Part shown: positions 36,893 to 49,700 of the stretch, piece by piece | Numbering within the stretch: position 1 is the first letter of the stretch | Layout: each line of letters starts with the position of its first letter | From: Flavobacteriales bacterium | GTDB lineage: Bacteria; Bacteroidota; Bacteroidia; Flavobacteriales_G; Salibacteraceae | NCBI GenBank assembly: GCA_020435995.1 | Contig: JAGQYO010000014.1 | Span: forward strand, 1-63,160 | Direction: 5' to 3' | Length of the DNA: 63,160 bases | Made by a program: the position numbers and the translations under genes | The notes under the pieces: model-generated | What the model was told of the DNA's origin: nothing | The model's database searches: none | The model's input: only the letters and a program-made list of their open reading frames with translations

Positions 36893-37801
36893 TTATTTGA
36901 TTCTCATAATAAAAGCTAAGGTGTAATAAGGAGGACGGTTTTCATGATTAGCTCCGTTAGAGGCTACTTGGGCCGTTCCGGTTCCTCCAGAATATTGTAT
37001 GGTAACGCCAGTGTAGGCACTGTAAGAGTTCGATTGTGAGAAATTAAAGTTTACCAAACCGCCCTCTGTTTCTGCATCATCGTCATCACTTCTTTCTCCG
37101 TTGGCCGCTTGCCTATCATATTGATGGTAGTGGCCCGGGTCATTAACCCCATGTGTATGTCTTGGGATTTGGGTTAAATCTAAAGAAACACTTGTTGCTC
37201 CTCCCACTTTACCGCCTTTTTTGGTTGAACCACCTGCAGTACTTAAATTCCCAGGCTCATTATATTCAGAATTTGTTGAATCGAAGCCGACAATAAACTG
37301 ACCTCTTAGGTCGGGAACCGTAAAATGATTGGTATGAGCTCCGCCGCCACCCATACACAATACGTAGCCATCGGGAGGCACTCTTCCGCTCCACATTAAA
37401 ATTGCTCCAAGGGGCACGATGCCATTGCCATCAACTGCATTTACAGTGGTTGCATCAAGTTGTTTTATGGATACAGCGTTTTTCGTAGCCCTTATCCTAC
37501 CTTTATTTGTTGTTAATTGTCCATGCTCCTTTTCGAATGGAGTCATAGAGTGCCATTTCGTATTATAAAACACATACACTTCATTGCTATCGGTATTGTA
37601 AACCATGGTTCCATTAGGGGGAATGGGGGACAAGGTCATGGCATCAATAGATCCTGTATTATGAGTTGGAATAATAAGCCCTTTGTCTGGTGAGAATAAA
37701 TGGAGTACTGCCCTAGCATTGGGGTTATCTGTCCCTAAGCCTACCTGAGCAAAAATTGAAGTAGTAAAAAACAAAATTGATAATGTAAATAATTGTTTCA
37801 T
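36893..37801 (-). CDS. Secreted phage-tail-collar-domain protein, second paralogue
   Basis: The 302-residue protein has signal peptide MKQLFTLSILFFTTSIFAQ and then the same plan as its neighbours: VGLGTDNPNARAVLHLFS, KGLIIPTHNTGSIDAM and GTMVYNTDSNEVYVFYNTKW. It ends in a collar-like domain: GAILMWSGRVPPDGYVLC, FTVPDLRGQFIVGFD, IPRHTHGVNDPGHYHQY and ENRPPYYTLAFIMRIK. The tip loops differ most between the copies (here an acidic SDDDDAETEGG stretch), which fits divergence in binding. The linker (EKEHGQLTTNKGRIRATKNA) is shared with paralogue 1, so these two are the closer pair. It starts 10 bp after paralogue 1. Trimer formation and ligand binding are inferred from phage homologues. Confidence 0.88.
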   Translation of the reverse strand: MKQLFTLSILFFTTSIFAQVGLGTDNPNARAVLHLFSPDKGLIIPTHNTGSIDAMTLSPIPPNGTMVYNTDSNEVYVFYNTKWHSMTPFEKEHGQLTTNKGRIRATKNAVSIKQLDATTVNAVDGNGIVPLGAILMWSGRVPPDGYVLCMGGGGAHTNHFTVPDLRGQFIVGFDSTNSEYNEPGNLSTAGGSTKKGGKVGGATSVSLDLTQIPRHTHGVNDPGHYHQYDRQAANGERSDDDDAETEGGLVNFNFSQSNSYSAYTGVTIQYSGGTGTAQVASNGANHENRPPYYTLAFIMRIK

Positions 37802-37811
37802 AGGTATTTAT

Positions 37812-38729
37812 TTATTGAACTCTCATTATAAAAGCAAGTGTGTAATACGGAGGGAGATTGTTGTGAGCTTTTCCATGCCCGCCACCAACATTGGTTGTAA
37901 AGAAATGACTATGAGCGCCAGTACCTGTAGTTGTTTCTGTCAAAAGATTACTAATTCTAGCAAGGTTATCCCAATAACTGCCTCCTGCTTCTGCCCAACC
38001 TCCGCAACGACGATATGAATGCGTGTGATTACCATCGGAATTTGTATTTCCATTATGAGAATGGGGTGGAATTGTATTAATATCTAGTGTAACAGAATCT
38101 TGTCCACCAAAGTCTCCAGCAGAATATACGGGTGTGGCAATACCGCCACCAGCTTTATACAAAGCATGTTGGCTGTAAAAGCCAGTTTGATCAAATCGCG
38201 TATCCGAAGAATTATATCCCACAATAAATTTTCCGGTGAGATTTGGAGTAGGATGTCCATTTGCTGTTTGTCCATTACAGAGTGCCCAACCGCTTGGAAT
38301 TGTGGTTCCACTCCACATGATAATGCCACCAATTGGGGTGATACCATTTCCATTGAACGTATTTACAGTTGTTGCATCCAGCGATTTGACTTCGAGCGCA
38401 TTGGTTGTTGCCTTAATCCTTCCTTTATTAGGCGCGGCTTGGCCGTGTTCTTTTTCTAAGGGTGTGAGTGAGTGCCATTTTGTGCCGAAATAAACATAAA
38501 CTTCATTGCTGTCGATATTGAAAACCATGGTACCGTTGCTTATAGGTCCTAGGGTCATAGCGTCTACTTCCGCCGTGGTTAAAGTAGGTATGATAAGCCC
38601 TTTGTTACTGGACTGAAGATGTAAAACGGCGCTCGAGCTGGGGTTATCAGTACCTACTCCTACTTGGGCGATTAGATTCAACGAAACGAGACTAACCGCG
38701 AATGAAACGATTAATAAACTATTTTTCAT
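37812..38729 (-). CDS. Secreted phage-tail-collar-domain protein, first paralogue
   Basis: I start this protein at 38729 (MKNSLLIVSFAVSLVSLNLI, cleaved after AQ), giving 305 residues. The frame is open further upstream, but the added residues would precede the signal peptide. This ATG overlaps the end of the FN3-like gene by 11 nt, fitting translational coupling. The layout is VGVGTDNPSSSAVLHLQSS, KGLIIPTLTTAEVDAM, GTMVFNIDSNEVYVYFGTKW, then the collar-like part GGIIMWSGTTIPSGWALCNG, TPNLTGKFIVGYN, IPPHSHNGNTNSDGNHTHSY and NLPPYYTLAFIMRVQ. His pairs in HSH and HTH are placed as in metal-binding tail-fibre tips. It is the first of three tandem copies. Confidence 0.87.
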   Translation of the reverse strand: MKNSLLIVSFAVSLVSLNLIAQVGVGTDNPSSSAVLHLQSSNKGLIIPTLTTAEVDAMTLGPISNGTMVFNIDSNEVYVYFGTKWHSLTPLEKEHGQAAPNKGRIKATTNALEVKSLDATTVNTFNGNGITPIGGIIMWSGTTIPSGWALCNGQTANGHPTPNLTGKFIVGYNSSDTRFDQTGFYSQHALYKAGGGIATPVYSAGDFGGQDSVTLDINTIPPHSHNGNTNSDGNHTHSYRRCGGWAEAGGSYWDNLARISNLLTETTTGTGAHSHFFTTNVGGGHGKAHNNLPPYYTLAFIMRVQ

Positions 38730-40749
38730 CGTCTGGAATTTTAAATTCTTTATTTTCTGATTTAACAATGCCCCCATCTGAGGCATACATTCTTACTTGG
38801 TATTGATAAACAAGGCCGCTTTTTACACTTTTGTCTTTGTATTTTCCTTCTTCCAGTGTTCCCGTTAAGGGCATAAAGTTATTGTCACCTTCTTTTCTGA
38901 AAATTACATAGCCCAGTACATGTTCAGGGTCATTTGCCTTCCATTTGAGGTCAACTGTTTTGGCACCTCTCATTTTTGCACTAAAAGATTTGAGTTTGAT
39001 ACCATCTGAAACTGATTTTCCAGGAACTAATGCTGAAAATCCGTTGGACCAATCGGAGATGTTTCGAGAACTATCTAAAGCTTGTAAAAAATAGGTGTAT
39101 TTGGTTCCAGGGCTGATGGCCTCATCGGAATATTTGAGTTCTGATTTTAGAAAAGGTGCGAGATTTAATATGTTTTTTGGTGCGAGGCTATCTGTTCCGT
39201 CTACTCTAAATAAATTATAGCCATAGATGTCATCATCCTTGTTAGCCTCCCATTCGATGACGATTTCATTTCCATTTTCTGCTAGAGTCACATTTCGAAT
39301 AAACGGTGATACAGGTGGCAAGTGGTCTGGAAGCCGCGCAACAGAAAAGGTGGAAAACACACTTCGATTATAACTTGTGTCAACAGCTTCCACCACATAT
39401 CGGAAGGCAGTTTTTACATTCTTGTGAAGTTCTTCTATATAATTGGTTTCTTTCACTGGAACGTCATTGATCAGTGTATAGTGTTCAGGATGAAATTCTT
39501 CGCCTTCAATTACCTTGTAAATCACGTATCCCATAAGGTCGTTATCGGGGCTAGGGTCCCAACGGAGCATCACCTTTCCTGAGTCGGTTTCAGTTTTTAG
39601 GTTGGTAGGTGGCTTCGGCGGAATGACGTCTCTCACGTGAGCGATAATGGCACCTGAATAAGCCTCATTGCCAGCCAGATCGACAGCAGCCACTACGTAA
39701 TAATACTCACCGGGCTTGTTTACCACATCCCAATAAAATTCCTTGTCTGGGGGTATTACTTCTTGGTTCATTTTTATTTTATTGGTAATGGTATCGGTAA
39801 ATCGGTAGAGATTAAAGCCGTATCGGTCATCGTCAAGAACCGACATCCACGTTAGGTGCACCTTCAAGGTATCTTGGTCAAATTTTAAATTAAAGGGCTC
39901 CATCGGAGGATCAAAATCTTTGGCTGCGGCGGGAATAGCTCCGGTTCCCTTTCCTTCTTCGCCAAAGTAATCCATTACCTTAAGCTCGTAGGTATAGTCG
40001 GTTTCTTTATCTATCGCATAGTCTATATAATTGGGATGTTTGCCATTTTCATGCATTAAGTCTTCGTCTGTAACAACTACTGGCTCTTTGGTGAGTAATT
40101 CGGTTTCTCCGGTGCTCATGTTGGTTTTGTAAATGAGTACACCGTAGTATGAAAGTTTATCAATTTTCCACTTAATGTCCACATGCTTCTTTTTCCTATC
40201 TAGTTCTACATTCTGAGGTGGTGGTGCCTGAACATAAGGGCCGGCAACAATGGAAGTATCTGCGATTTCAATTTCACTGCCGTTGTACATGGCGGTAAGC
40301 CGGTATTTATATACCTCTCCCGATGTAATTTGCTCATCTAGATAGGCAAGTCCGATAGCTCGAGCAAAATCGTTGTTTTTTACCGCCCTTATGAGCAAGA
40401 AAAGCCTAGCCATTCCTTCTTGAAAAGCTTCAAAACTAGGTTCCTGATCGATCATTTTAAAAATAGGTTCTGCAAGGTTATCTGCACTCGTAATTTCAGC
40501 AGGTAACTCTGATGGTTTTATAAAAGGCGTGGCATTTAGTTTTTGCCAATTGCCGTTTCCATCATCTTTATAAAGGTTATATCCTTCTTTGTAGAGTACT
40601 TTATTGGTTATCCATTTTAGCTCTACCAATCCAGTGGATGTGTTTCTCACAAAAAGATAACCCTCATGCCCTTCTTGTTGTGCTTTGGCAAAAAACGGAA
40701 TTAGTAGAATTCCTGCCAACATGAAACGATATGTAATGTTCTTTATCAA
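38719..40749 (-). CDS. Secreted six-module fibronectin type III-like protein
   Basis: The 676-residue protein has a signal peptide (residues ~1-23: MLAGILLIPFFAKAQ preceded by basic MIKNITYRF) and about six ~95-residue FN3-like modules. Each starts like PPxxxxLxxxxxxxxVxLxW and contains DDDxYGYNLYR or a close variant (YGFNLYRFTD, MGYVIYKVIE, YGYNLFRVDG, LGYVIFRKEG). I see no sorting tail or lipobox. The likely start is a TTG at 40749 that overlaps the upstream stop codon (TTGA); the ATG at residue 10 would leave a signal peptide without basic residues. The next gene overlaps its 3' end by 11 nt. Such modules usually serve as spacers or binding surfaces; in this run it may be a periplasmic or surface scaffold between the giant protein and the collar proteins. 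Confidence 0.88.
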   Translation of the reverse strand: MIKNITYRFMLAGILLIPFFAKAQQEGHEGYLFVRNTSTGLVELKWITNKVLYKEGYNLYKDDGNGNWQKLNATPFIKPSELPAEITSADNLAEPIFKMIDQEPSFEAFQEGMARLFLLIRAVKNNDFARAIGLAYLDEQITSGEVYKYRLTAMYNGSEIEIADTSIVAGPYVQAPPPQNVELDRKKKHVDIKWKIDKLSYYGVLIYKTNMSTGETELLTKEPVVVTDEDLMHENGKHPNYIDYAIDKETDYTYELKVMDYFGEEGKGTGAIPAAAKDFDPPMEPFNLKFDQDTLKVHLTWMSVLDDDRYGFNLYRFTDTITNKIKMNQEVIPPDKEFYWDVVNKPGEYYYVVAAVDLAGNEAYSGAIIAHVRDVIPPKPPTNLKTETDSGKVMLRWDPSPDNDLMGYVIYKVIEGEEFHPEHYTLINDVPVKETNYIEELHKNVKTAFRYVVEAVDTSYNRSVFSTFSVARLPDHLPPVSPFIRNVTLAENGNEIVIEWEANKDDDIYGYNLFRVDGTDSLAPKNILNLAPFLKSELKYSDEAISPGTKYTYFLQALDSSRNISDWSNGFSALVPGKSVSDGIKLKSFSAKMRGAKTVDLKWKANDPEHVLGYVIFRKEGDNNFMPLTGTLEEGKYKDKSVKSGLVYQYQVRMYASDGGIVKSENKEFKIPDDEK

Positions 40750-43700
40750 AGTGAAGATTCAAAATTGTAGCTAAAGCTTTTTCCAAACCCGCAGACTCTT
40801 ACGTGTCCATCAAGGTTTCCTTTTAGGGTTTCTGCAACGAAATCGGCCTTCAGATTACCATTTAACTGAGCTGAGGCCACTTCAAAGGAGCCTGAATAAA
40901 CCAAAAAGTCATAATTTACGGTTAGGCTGGCACCCATACTTACTGCAATTTCGGCGGAAAGTAACTTAAATGGATCTAATTCGGCTGCGGCTCCTACAGC
41001 TAGATTCATATGTGCCTTTGCCTGAATATTTCCCCAGCTTGGCCCCACAGTTTCGTCAAATCTGAAACCGCCTTTAGCGTAGAATTCTAACTTTTTAGGA
41101 TCGTAATAGAAATAACCTTCGCCACCAAATCCAGAGCAAGTAGGGTACAATTCAATCAATTTGGTTTTTTCACCAATCATGATTTTCCAAGCTCCTTTTT
41201 TGGATTCCACCATCATGGATCCATTGATACAAATTGGCTTTGCACCGCTCACGGCTGCATTTACTAGTAGATGCTCCTTAGCACTGCTGTAATACATGGA
41301 TACTTTTCCTTTAACAGCGCCTTCGCCTTTGGTGATTTTATCGCCCAAATATTTAGGTCCGCTCATAGAAGGGGGAGCAGATCCTCCTATGTACTCAGGA
41401 TCTTTAGCTGTTCCGCCAGATCCGCCGAGTAGGCTTTTCTTGATGTCATCGGCCATCGTGCCATATACCTTGAACGACTTTTTGCCTGCGTCTACAAATA
41501 GATCATCACTACCCTTGGTATAACCTACCGTGAGGTCACCTCCTGAAGAACCTGAGAATTCCAGTTTACCCATGGAGGTTTCTTCGGCAACTACTTTGGC
41601 AGATTTTCCTTTACCGGCTTCTACAGAAATTTTATACGACTGATACTCGGAACGAACACCGTAGCCAATATTGCCTTTGAACAAGGCCAATGACATATCT
41701 GACCTAGAGTATTTAATAAGATCTTGAGAGCCGAAGGTGAGCGTTTGTGTGCCATCTGTTGCCATGAAGGTTTTGTCGCTCCCAATTTTTGCTTCGTACT
41801 TACCATCTTTTACAGCTAGGTTATATGATTTATCGAATGTGATAGATCGAGTTCCTTCTGAAACGGTCACAATGTTGTCACCACCAATACCTGCTTTCAA
41901 ATTTCCATTGGTGTAGCTAGCTTGTTCTTTGTTTACTTCGAGTTTGTGGGTGCCGTAAGTAATGCCTAACTTGGCATCTTTGTCGATTTTCAAACTATTT
42001 TGGCCATAAATAATTTCAGCCTCTTGCTTGCTCATTTTTAGTGAATTACTACCATCAGATAAGGCAATGGAAGGATTCGAAGCATCTGTATTTAATGTCA
42101 AAGTTTTTGCACCTTCTTTTAATTCTACTTTATTCCCTTCAAAAGCAAAACTTCTGGTGCCATCACTAAAATTCAAAGATTTAGAAGTACTGAAGCCAGC
42201 AGTGTATTTGTCATACTTAAAATCAAGGCCTGTTTTACTTGCCGTAATGGCTGTGGTGGTTCCATCTTTATACTGCACCTCTTGGTCGTTGGTAATAATA
42301 AATGATTTGCTTTGGTCACTCAGTTTTAGAAGTTGGTCGCCGCCTAAATTAACATTGTAGGTGCCATCTGAATAGCTTGCGGCGTCCTTACTTATATTCA
42401 AATCATACTTATCGTATTTCACTTGCAGTTTGTTGTCGGTCACAAACTTCAGAGAGTTATTGCCTACTATTAATGAAGCTTCTGCTTTACTTACTTTAAG
42501 TATGTTGGTACCGTTTTTAAGTTCAATTGAAGGGTTTGTTTCGCTGGCTTCGACAGCTAGTGAATTGGAACCATCAGTAATTTCCATTTTAGAACCTGCA
42601 AATGCCATAGTGCGCGTGCCATCACTGAAAGAAAGGGATTTTGAAGCGTTGTAAGAAGCTACATAAGAATCGTATTTAAAATCTAATTCGGTTTTGCTCA
42701 ACTTGATGGAAGTGGTGGTTCCGCTGGTAAATTCGACACCTTGGTCGTTAGTTACCTTAAACGTTTTGTTGTTATCACTAAGCTTGAGTAATTGATCACC
42801 ACCGAGTGCTACCGTGTAAGTACCATCTGTATAGTTGGCCTTATCCTTACTTACGTCGAGGGTGTACTTATCATACTTTACTTCAAGCTTGTTGTCTTTT
42901 ACAAATTTGAGTGAGTTGCTACCCACTACTAATGAAGCTTCAGTTTTGTTCACCTTCATCACGTTGGTTCCATTTTCCAACTCAATAGAAGGGTTTGTTT
43001 CGTTGGCATCAACAGCTAGTTTGTTCGAACCATCGGTAATTTCCATTTTAGAACCTGCAAATGCCATCGTGCGTGTGCCATCACTAAAAGAAAGTGATTT
43101 CGAAGCATTATAAGAGGCAACGTAGGAGTCGTATTTTACATCCAATCCATCTGCACTTGCCTTAAAGAGCTGAGCCGTGCCGTTCGCGTATTCTATCTTT
43201 TTGTCGCTATCCAATTTTATACTCTTGGTTCCGTCCTTCATGTACAATTCGGTGGCACTCACATAAGCTTCTCGAGATTGATCTTTGTAAGAAAGTTTTT
43301 TGGCTGTGCCATCAAGTTCCAAAGTGTAGCCATCAAATGAAACATCTAGGTTGTCTTTGCTCATTTTCAATACGCGAGCTGTTCCATCAGCCAGTTCTAT
43401 ACTTTTATCTGAGTTGAGTTTAGCGTATTTGGTGTTGTATTGAACAATATAATTGCCAGAAGCGTCTTTTTCAGCCTTGTATACATTTCCATTATACTTG
43501 AATTCTGCACTTCCATTGTAACTGTTATCAAACGAAACCTCGGCATAGGTGGAGGCATCGCCCACTTTGAGGTATTTCTCGGTTCCGCTTACAGTAAACT
43601 CTACCGATTTGCCATTATAGGTTCCGTTAAAAGTTCCCTGACCATTGGTGAAATTGAGTGCTACTTGGGTATTGTTTTCATAGAATTCAACTGAAGTACC

Positions 43701-46700
43701 AACTTTCGCCTTTATCGTAGTGGAGCCCGAAACGAAGTTGAATTCTTTGCTTACACTATTAACTTCAAGAGAGAGCCCGCTTTCGGTGTATTTTATTTTT
43801 CCATCGTTGTTGACTACGTCTCCGTCTATTTCTAGCTCTTTTCCTCCCGAATTTACTTTTAGGGTTGCCTCTCCATTTATATTTCCAGCTACATCAATTA
43901 ACAGTGATGATGTATTCAAATAATATTTTGCCGCAGAAGTACTCACCGATGCAAAAACCGAATCACTTCCGGAGCTAAAGCCAAAACTTCCACTTAGGTT
44001 GCCTACATCACCAGTTAAGTACAGTTTTTTTCCGCTTTTGGCGATTTCAAATGAACCTTTTTTGGCAGCAACATCACCGTCTAAGAGGACATATTCGCCT
44101 CCGTTTGTGTATGCGAATTTTCCTTTACCTGCTTTAGTGGCCTCAAGGCCAAGTGCAACACCGCTAAATGCAGTAGCAATTTCTAATTTATTGGTTGAGA
44201 TGTTTGCGAAAACTGAATCGCTTCCATTTCTGTATCCGGCATAACCAGTACCTGCAGTTTTATCGGCCCCACCTCTAAATATTTTGCCTTGGGTATCGAG
44301 GTAGAAATCGCCGCTTCCAGCCGCCTTAGCTCCTTGAAGTTTTAGTTCAAACCCACTTTTTTTAATTTCTAAGTTTCCAGTTCCCGCCTTAGATAATGCT
44401 AAAAAGTAACGCTCGTTGGAAGCAGGAATAAGTTCGAGAGAACCTGTACCATCAGCAATGTTGGCATCAAGATTAAACTCCTTCGAGCCGTCAACTAATT
44501 TTAGGATTCCCTTGCCAGCCTCCGATTGAGCATTTACGAGTTTGCTACCAAGAGCTAGATAAAACACGCCTTTCGAATTGCTTCCATCTACCAGCGTATA
44601 AATACTGTCTTGGTTGTTTTTGAAACCGAAGTAGCCACTCTTAGCAGATTTGTTGGCCCCAGCATAAAGCGAAAGCGTGCTGTTTTTGAATATGGCATCA
44701 CCTTGTCCAGCTTTGTTTATATAAAATGAAATGGCGTTGTTGTTGAAGTTCGAGTTGAGTTGGAGTTCTGTAGAAGATGGAATAGCAACTAATATGGAAT
44801 CACTTCCATTTCTGTAGCCAGCATAACCAGTTCCAGCTGTTTTGTCGGCGCCACCTCTAAATATTTTTCCTTGGGTATCGAGGTAGAAATCGCCGCTTCC
44901 AGCCGTTTTTGCACCTTGAAGTTTTAATTCAAAACCACTCTTTTTGATTTGAAGGTTTCCAGTTCCAGCCTTGCTAAGTGCTAAAAAGTATCGTTCGTTG
45001 GAAGAAGGGATGAGTTCAAGTGAACCAGTACCCTCGGCAATGTTGGCATCAAGGTTAAACTCCTTAGCCCCATCTGCTAATTTTAAGCTTCCTTTTCCTG
45101 CCTCAGATTGAGCATTAACTAATTTGCTTCCAAAAGATAGGTAAAATACGCCCTTCGATTTGCTGCCATCCACGAGTGTATAAATGCTGTCTTGGTTGTT
45201 TTTGAACCCGAAGTAGCCACTCTTGGCTATTTTATTGGCTCCAGCATAAAGTGAAAGAGTGCTGTTTTTGAATACGGCATCACCTTGTCCAGCTTTGTTT
45301 ATATAAAATGAAATGGCATTGTTGCTGAAGTTCGAGTTGAGTTGGAGTTCTGTAGAAGATGGAATAGCAACTAATATTGAATCACTTCCATTTCTGTAGC
45401 CAGCATAACCAGTTCCAGCGGTTTTATTGGCACCCCCTCTGAATATTTTTCCCTGTGTATCGAGATAAAAATCACCACTTCCTGCGGTTTTTGCTCCCTG
45501 AAGCCTCAACTCAAAATTGCTTCTTTTGATTTCTAGGTTTCCTGTCCCAGCTTTGCTCAAGGCCAGATAGTAACGTTCGTTGGCGCCTGGAAGAAGCTCC
45601 AATGAACCAGTTCCTTCGGTAATGTTGGCCAAGAGATTAAATTCTTTTGATCCGTCTTTGAGTTGGAGTTTGCCATCGCCAGAAGTGGCTTCGGCGTTGA
45701 TCAATTTACTACCTAATGCCAAGTAGAATTGCCCCTTGGTGTTGGTGCCATCCACAAAAGTGTATAAACTGTCTTGGTTATTTTTAAATCCAAAGTAGCC
45801 ACTCTTTGCGGATTTGTTAGCTCCGGCATATAAGCTTATGCTGCTGTTTTTAAACATGGCATTGCCCTGTCCTGCTTTGTTGAGGTAAAAACTAAGGGCA
45901 TTGTTGCTAAAGTTTGAGTTGAGTTGAAGCTCGGTAGAAGAAGGAACGGAAACAAAAATGGAATCGCTTCCATTGCGATAACCTGCATATCCGGTAGATG
46001 CTGTTTTATTCGCTCCTCCTCTTAGCGTTATGCCACTTGTATTGAGGTAAAAATCGCCGCTGCCAGCAGTTTTGTCGGCTGATAATGAAAGATTTAGAGT
46101 GCTGTTTTGAATAAGTAAGCTTCCTTTGCCCACCTTATCCAATTCGAGCATATATTTTTCTGTGCTGGAGGGGATGATTTCAAGTTTACCTGATCCGTTT
46201 ACCCGATTGGCTTCTAGGGCGTATTTCATTGAGCCCTTCGAATATGAAATTTTGCCTCCGCTTGGATTGGCAAATGCATCTACTACATGTCCGTCAATAT
46301 CGGTGTACAATTGGCCTTGGCTTTTGGATTTATCAACGGCTGCAAATAAGGAATCCGAATTTATTTTGAAACCAATAGCACCACTTCCTGTGCTTTTATC
46401 GCCAGAAAGATGCATGTTGAAGTTGTCATATTTGACATCGAATTGGGCAGAGCCAGCGGTATTAATTTTCGCAAGTAATTCTTTGGTAGCATCGTATTTC
46501 AGGAACAAACTTCCTTCACCAGTAGTTTTATTTCCAGCTAGTTTCATTTGTTTAGAGTCGTAGCCTAAGTTCAAACTAGCTGCCTTTTGTATGTTGTCGA
46601 ATGAAGCTCCCATTTGAAAAGAGGATAATGCTAAATCAAATGAACCTTTGTTGCTTCCGTCGAATGCTAAGTCGAATTTGTCGCTTCCTTTTTTAAGGGT

Positions 46701-49700
46701 TAATGAAGCTGCTCCTGCGGTATTTCCCTTCATTTTTATTTCGTCGCTACCACTTGTATAGAAAACGGTTGCTTCGGGGGTTGAAGAAATATCACCTAAG
46801 AATCCGACCTCAGTTCCGCCCGCTACATAGGTCATCCCAGCAATAGTCCCGCTTCCTCTAAGTTTGAGGTTGTTGCTTCCCACTGGCACCGTCACATTAA
46901 TTTCTCCAATTTGCTTAGCCACTTGCTTGGCCGCTTCTTTTGCAGCAGCTTCTGCTGCTTTTTTCTTTAAGGCACTTGCTCCAGATTTGTCTCTTCCCGT
47001 TGCGTTAAATACAGCTATATCTCCTTCTACTTGTACAGTGAAATCACCCTTCACAACTTCAATTTCAGCGCCTATATCGCTTTTAAAGAGCTTTCCTTGT
47101 TGATTAGGATCGATGAGCTGCGTGTAAATGCCCGCTCCAAATTCAACGTCTTTGTTGATCTCAAATTCTTTGGTGGTTAGGTTTTGTTTCATGTGACGGT
47201 AAACTCGGCCTTCGAGTGCTACAATATTGAAGAAGTTAAAGACCTTAATACCCTGTCCTTCTGTGTCATTAAAGTAGGCATCGAAATACCAATATTTTAA
47301 ATTGTCCTTCGTATTGCCGAGAATCATATTGGCGCCCATGTCAATTTTAGCTGGAACTAACAACGAACCGTTTAATCCTCCCTTAAAACACGTTCCCCAA
47401 ACAGGATCATCTTGACGCACTTCCAAATAACCTTCAATTTTTACAATGGAAGAAACAAATTTTATTTCCATGGGCTCAAAAGCGAATTGGTCTTTCTTTT
47501 TATCTGCCTTGATTGCAACTGGAATTTCGGTGGTAGCCGAGCCATAATCACCCGCAGCTAGGTCAACTCCCTCGGCTACATTAGTAACGCCCAGTGTACT
47601 TGATATATCAATTCTTGGTGGGCCGCCATCACCAGAAGCATCACTCCCGAGGGGCATAGAGCCACTGTAGCTTAGTGCATAATTTCCTTTGATTAACCCT
47701 GCACCTAGTTTGTCTATGTTAATGGTCCAGCTGTCAAATTTTCCCATTTTTTGTTGAGGAAGTGCATAGGATCCGTTTCGTTTGCCATAGCCGATAAACA
47801 TGTCGCCGTAGATCCTGAAATTATTTACGGACGAGAACGAAACTTTAAGTTTTGGAATTTCAAGGTCTATGGTGCAGTCCAAGCGCTCGTTGTCAGCAAA
47901 CACCGCTCTTTTGATCGTTAAATTCATCAATTGATCACCACCGTCTGGGTTGTAAACTAATTTATAGCCATCAAACGATTCATTGAATGAGCCCGTTTGA
48001 AAGCCATCATCATTAATGGGAATTGTAAAATCAAACGGAGTGCTTTGCGATATAAAAGGGATGAGCACGTTGCCAGTCACCTTTGCCTTAGTAATGCTGT
48101 TTTCTACATCGATTTCAAAATCGTATAATGTTGCTGGAAATTGATTGAATTTGGCATCTTCACTTGCAGTAATCTTTCGATGCACTTTGGCTTGGAGACC
48201 TTTGGCATCAATCCACATTTTGACGGCGTTATTGCTGGTCAAATTATAGGTATGGGTTAGTTTATTCTCAAAAATGAGCTGTTTTGAATTGTCTACATCG
48301 GTGTAATACTCTACATCAAAATCTTCGTAGTAAAGGCCCTTCCATTCTTTGCTCGAGCTGTGTCTCGCGGGAGATTGTGTTTCGGATAGGTCAAGAATCC
48401 ACTTTTTGGGAACTGCGTAGATGTTGGCTTTGGATACAAGCGGAAGCTCATTATTTCTGGTGAATTTGGTCGACATATTAAAGTAAAAGAGGTCTCTTTT
48501 GTCCTCGAATTCGAATGCGATACGCTTATTGTCATTGCTTTTTACGTTGGTTGGCGCATAAATTTCGCCGTATAACCTAAATCGAAAAACGTTAGAACTT
48601 ATGAGAAAATCGGCGACATCTTTAAAGAGATGCAACCTAAAGTTTAATGGATCCATCAATTCGTAATCGTTGCTCGCATCCAGCGTAGCCGACCCAATTA
48701 ATTTCTTTTCTGAATAGACCAAATAAGTGTAATTCGAAGTAACCACACCTTTGGAACCTCCTTTTATCGCATGAGGCAAATCCCATGTAACCTTGCCGCC
48801 GAGATAATATTTTTGGGTCGATAGTTTAACGCTATCAGGTTGAAAATAGGCACTACCGTTGTCCTTAGATTCTGGTTTGATTTCAATAGGGTCTGGTTTG
48901 TTTACAAACGGAGCGATAATTTCTCCTGCGGCCAAAACATAATCGCTACCTGATCTTACTAATTTAATGTCCTTAAACTCAAACATCAGAGCGTCATTTC
49001 CATACGGAACCTTTCCTCTTCCCGATAGTTTGTTTAAATCTTTGTTATAGGTTTTAATGACCTGAATTTGCTCATTTCCAGCAATGAAGTAGTCCATTAA
49101 AGGCGGACCTGTAAATGTCTGGGCTTTTGACTTGGCGAATATGACCCCATTAAACTCGGCTGTGACTTGCCAAGCATATTCTTCCATTTTTTCGAGTTTT
49201 TCAGAGAGGGTATGAATTGCATCTTGGCTCGAAGTAGTTTCAAGGGATGTGTAGTTGTAAACTGAAGTATTCTTGTCGAGCGCATCCACGGCGGTTTTAC
49301 CTTCCAGTTTTACAATTTTCATGTGATACTTAAAGCTCATGTTTTGTTCAAGGTTATCTGGAGCTCCCCATGAAAAAGCGATGTTTTCTTTTGATGAGAA
49401 TCCACCCTGATCTTCAGGTTTTTTAAGGTCAATGTTACCGTTGGTGCTCATGCCATACCTAAACCAATGCACTTCGCTGATACCATCGTTTTTAAAGGAG
49501 GATCTACCTAATTTATCCTTCGCCTGCACGGTGAAAGCGTATCTTTTACCAATGGTTAAAAGTGTTGCTGCCACATCATATATAAATGTGGGATTTTGAA
49601 CCGCTATGGGAGATTCATAGATTTTAAGCGCAAGGTTATTAGCCACGGCTGTTTTTGGATTTGTTTTGGGGTCTGTGATTTCATATAATTTTAGAATGTA

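Noticed and set aside
35942-38786. Prophage or phage-tail gene cluster suggested by the collar domains
   Set aside because: No capsid, terminase, sheath, tube, baseplate or lysis gene is near, and every collar protein has a signal peptide, which phage fibres lack.
41757-46070. Insertion-sequence or repeat-element insertion in the giant gene
   Set aside because: The repeats are in frame, of exact codon multiples and encode continuous protein, so they are internal duplications.
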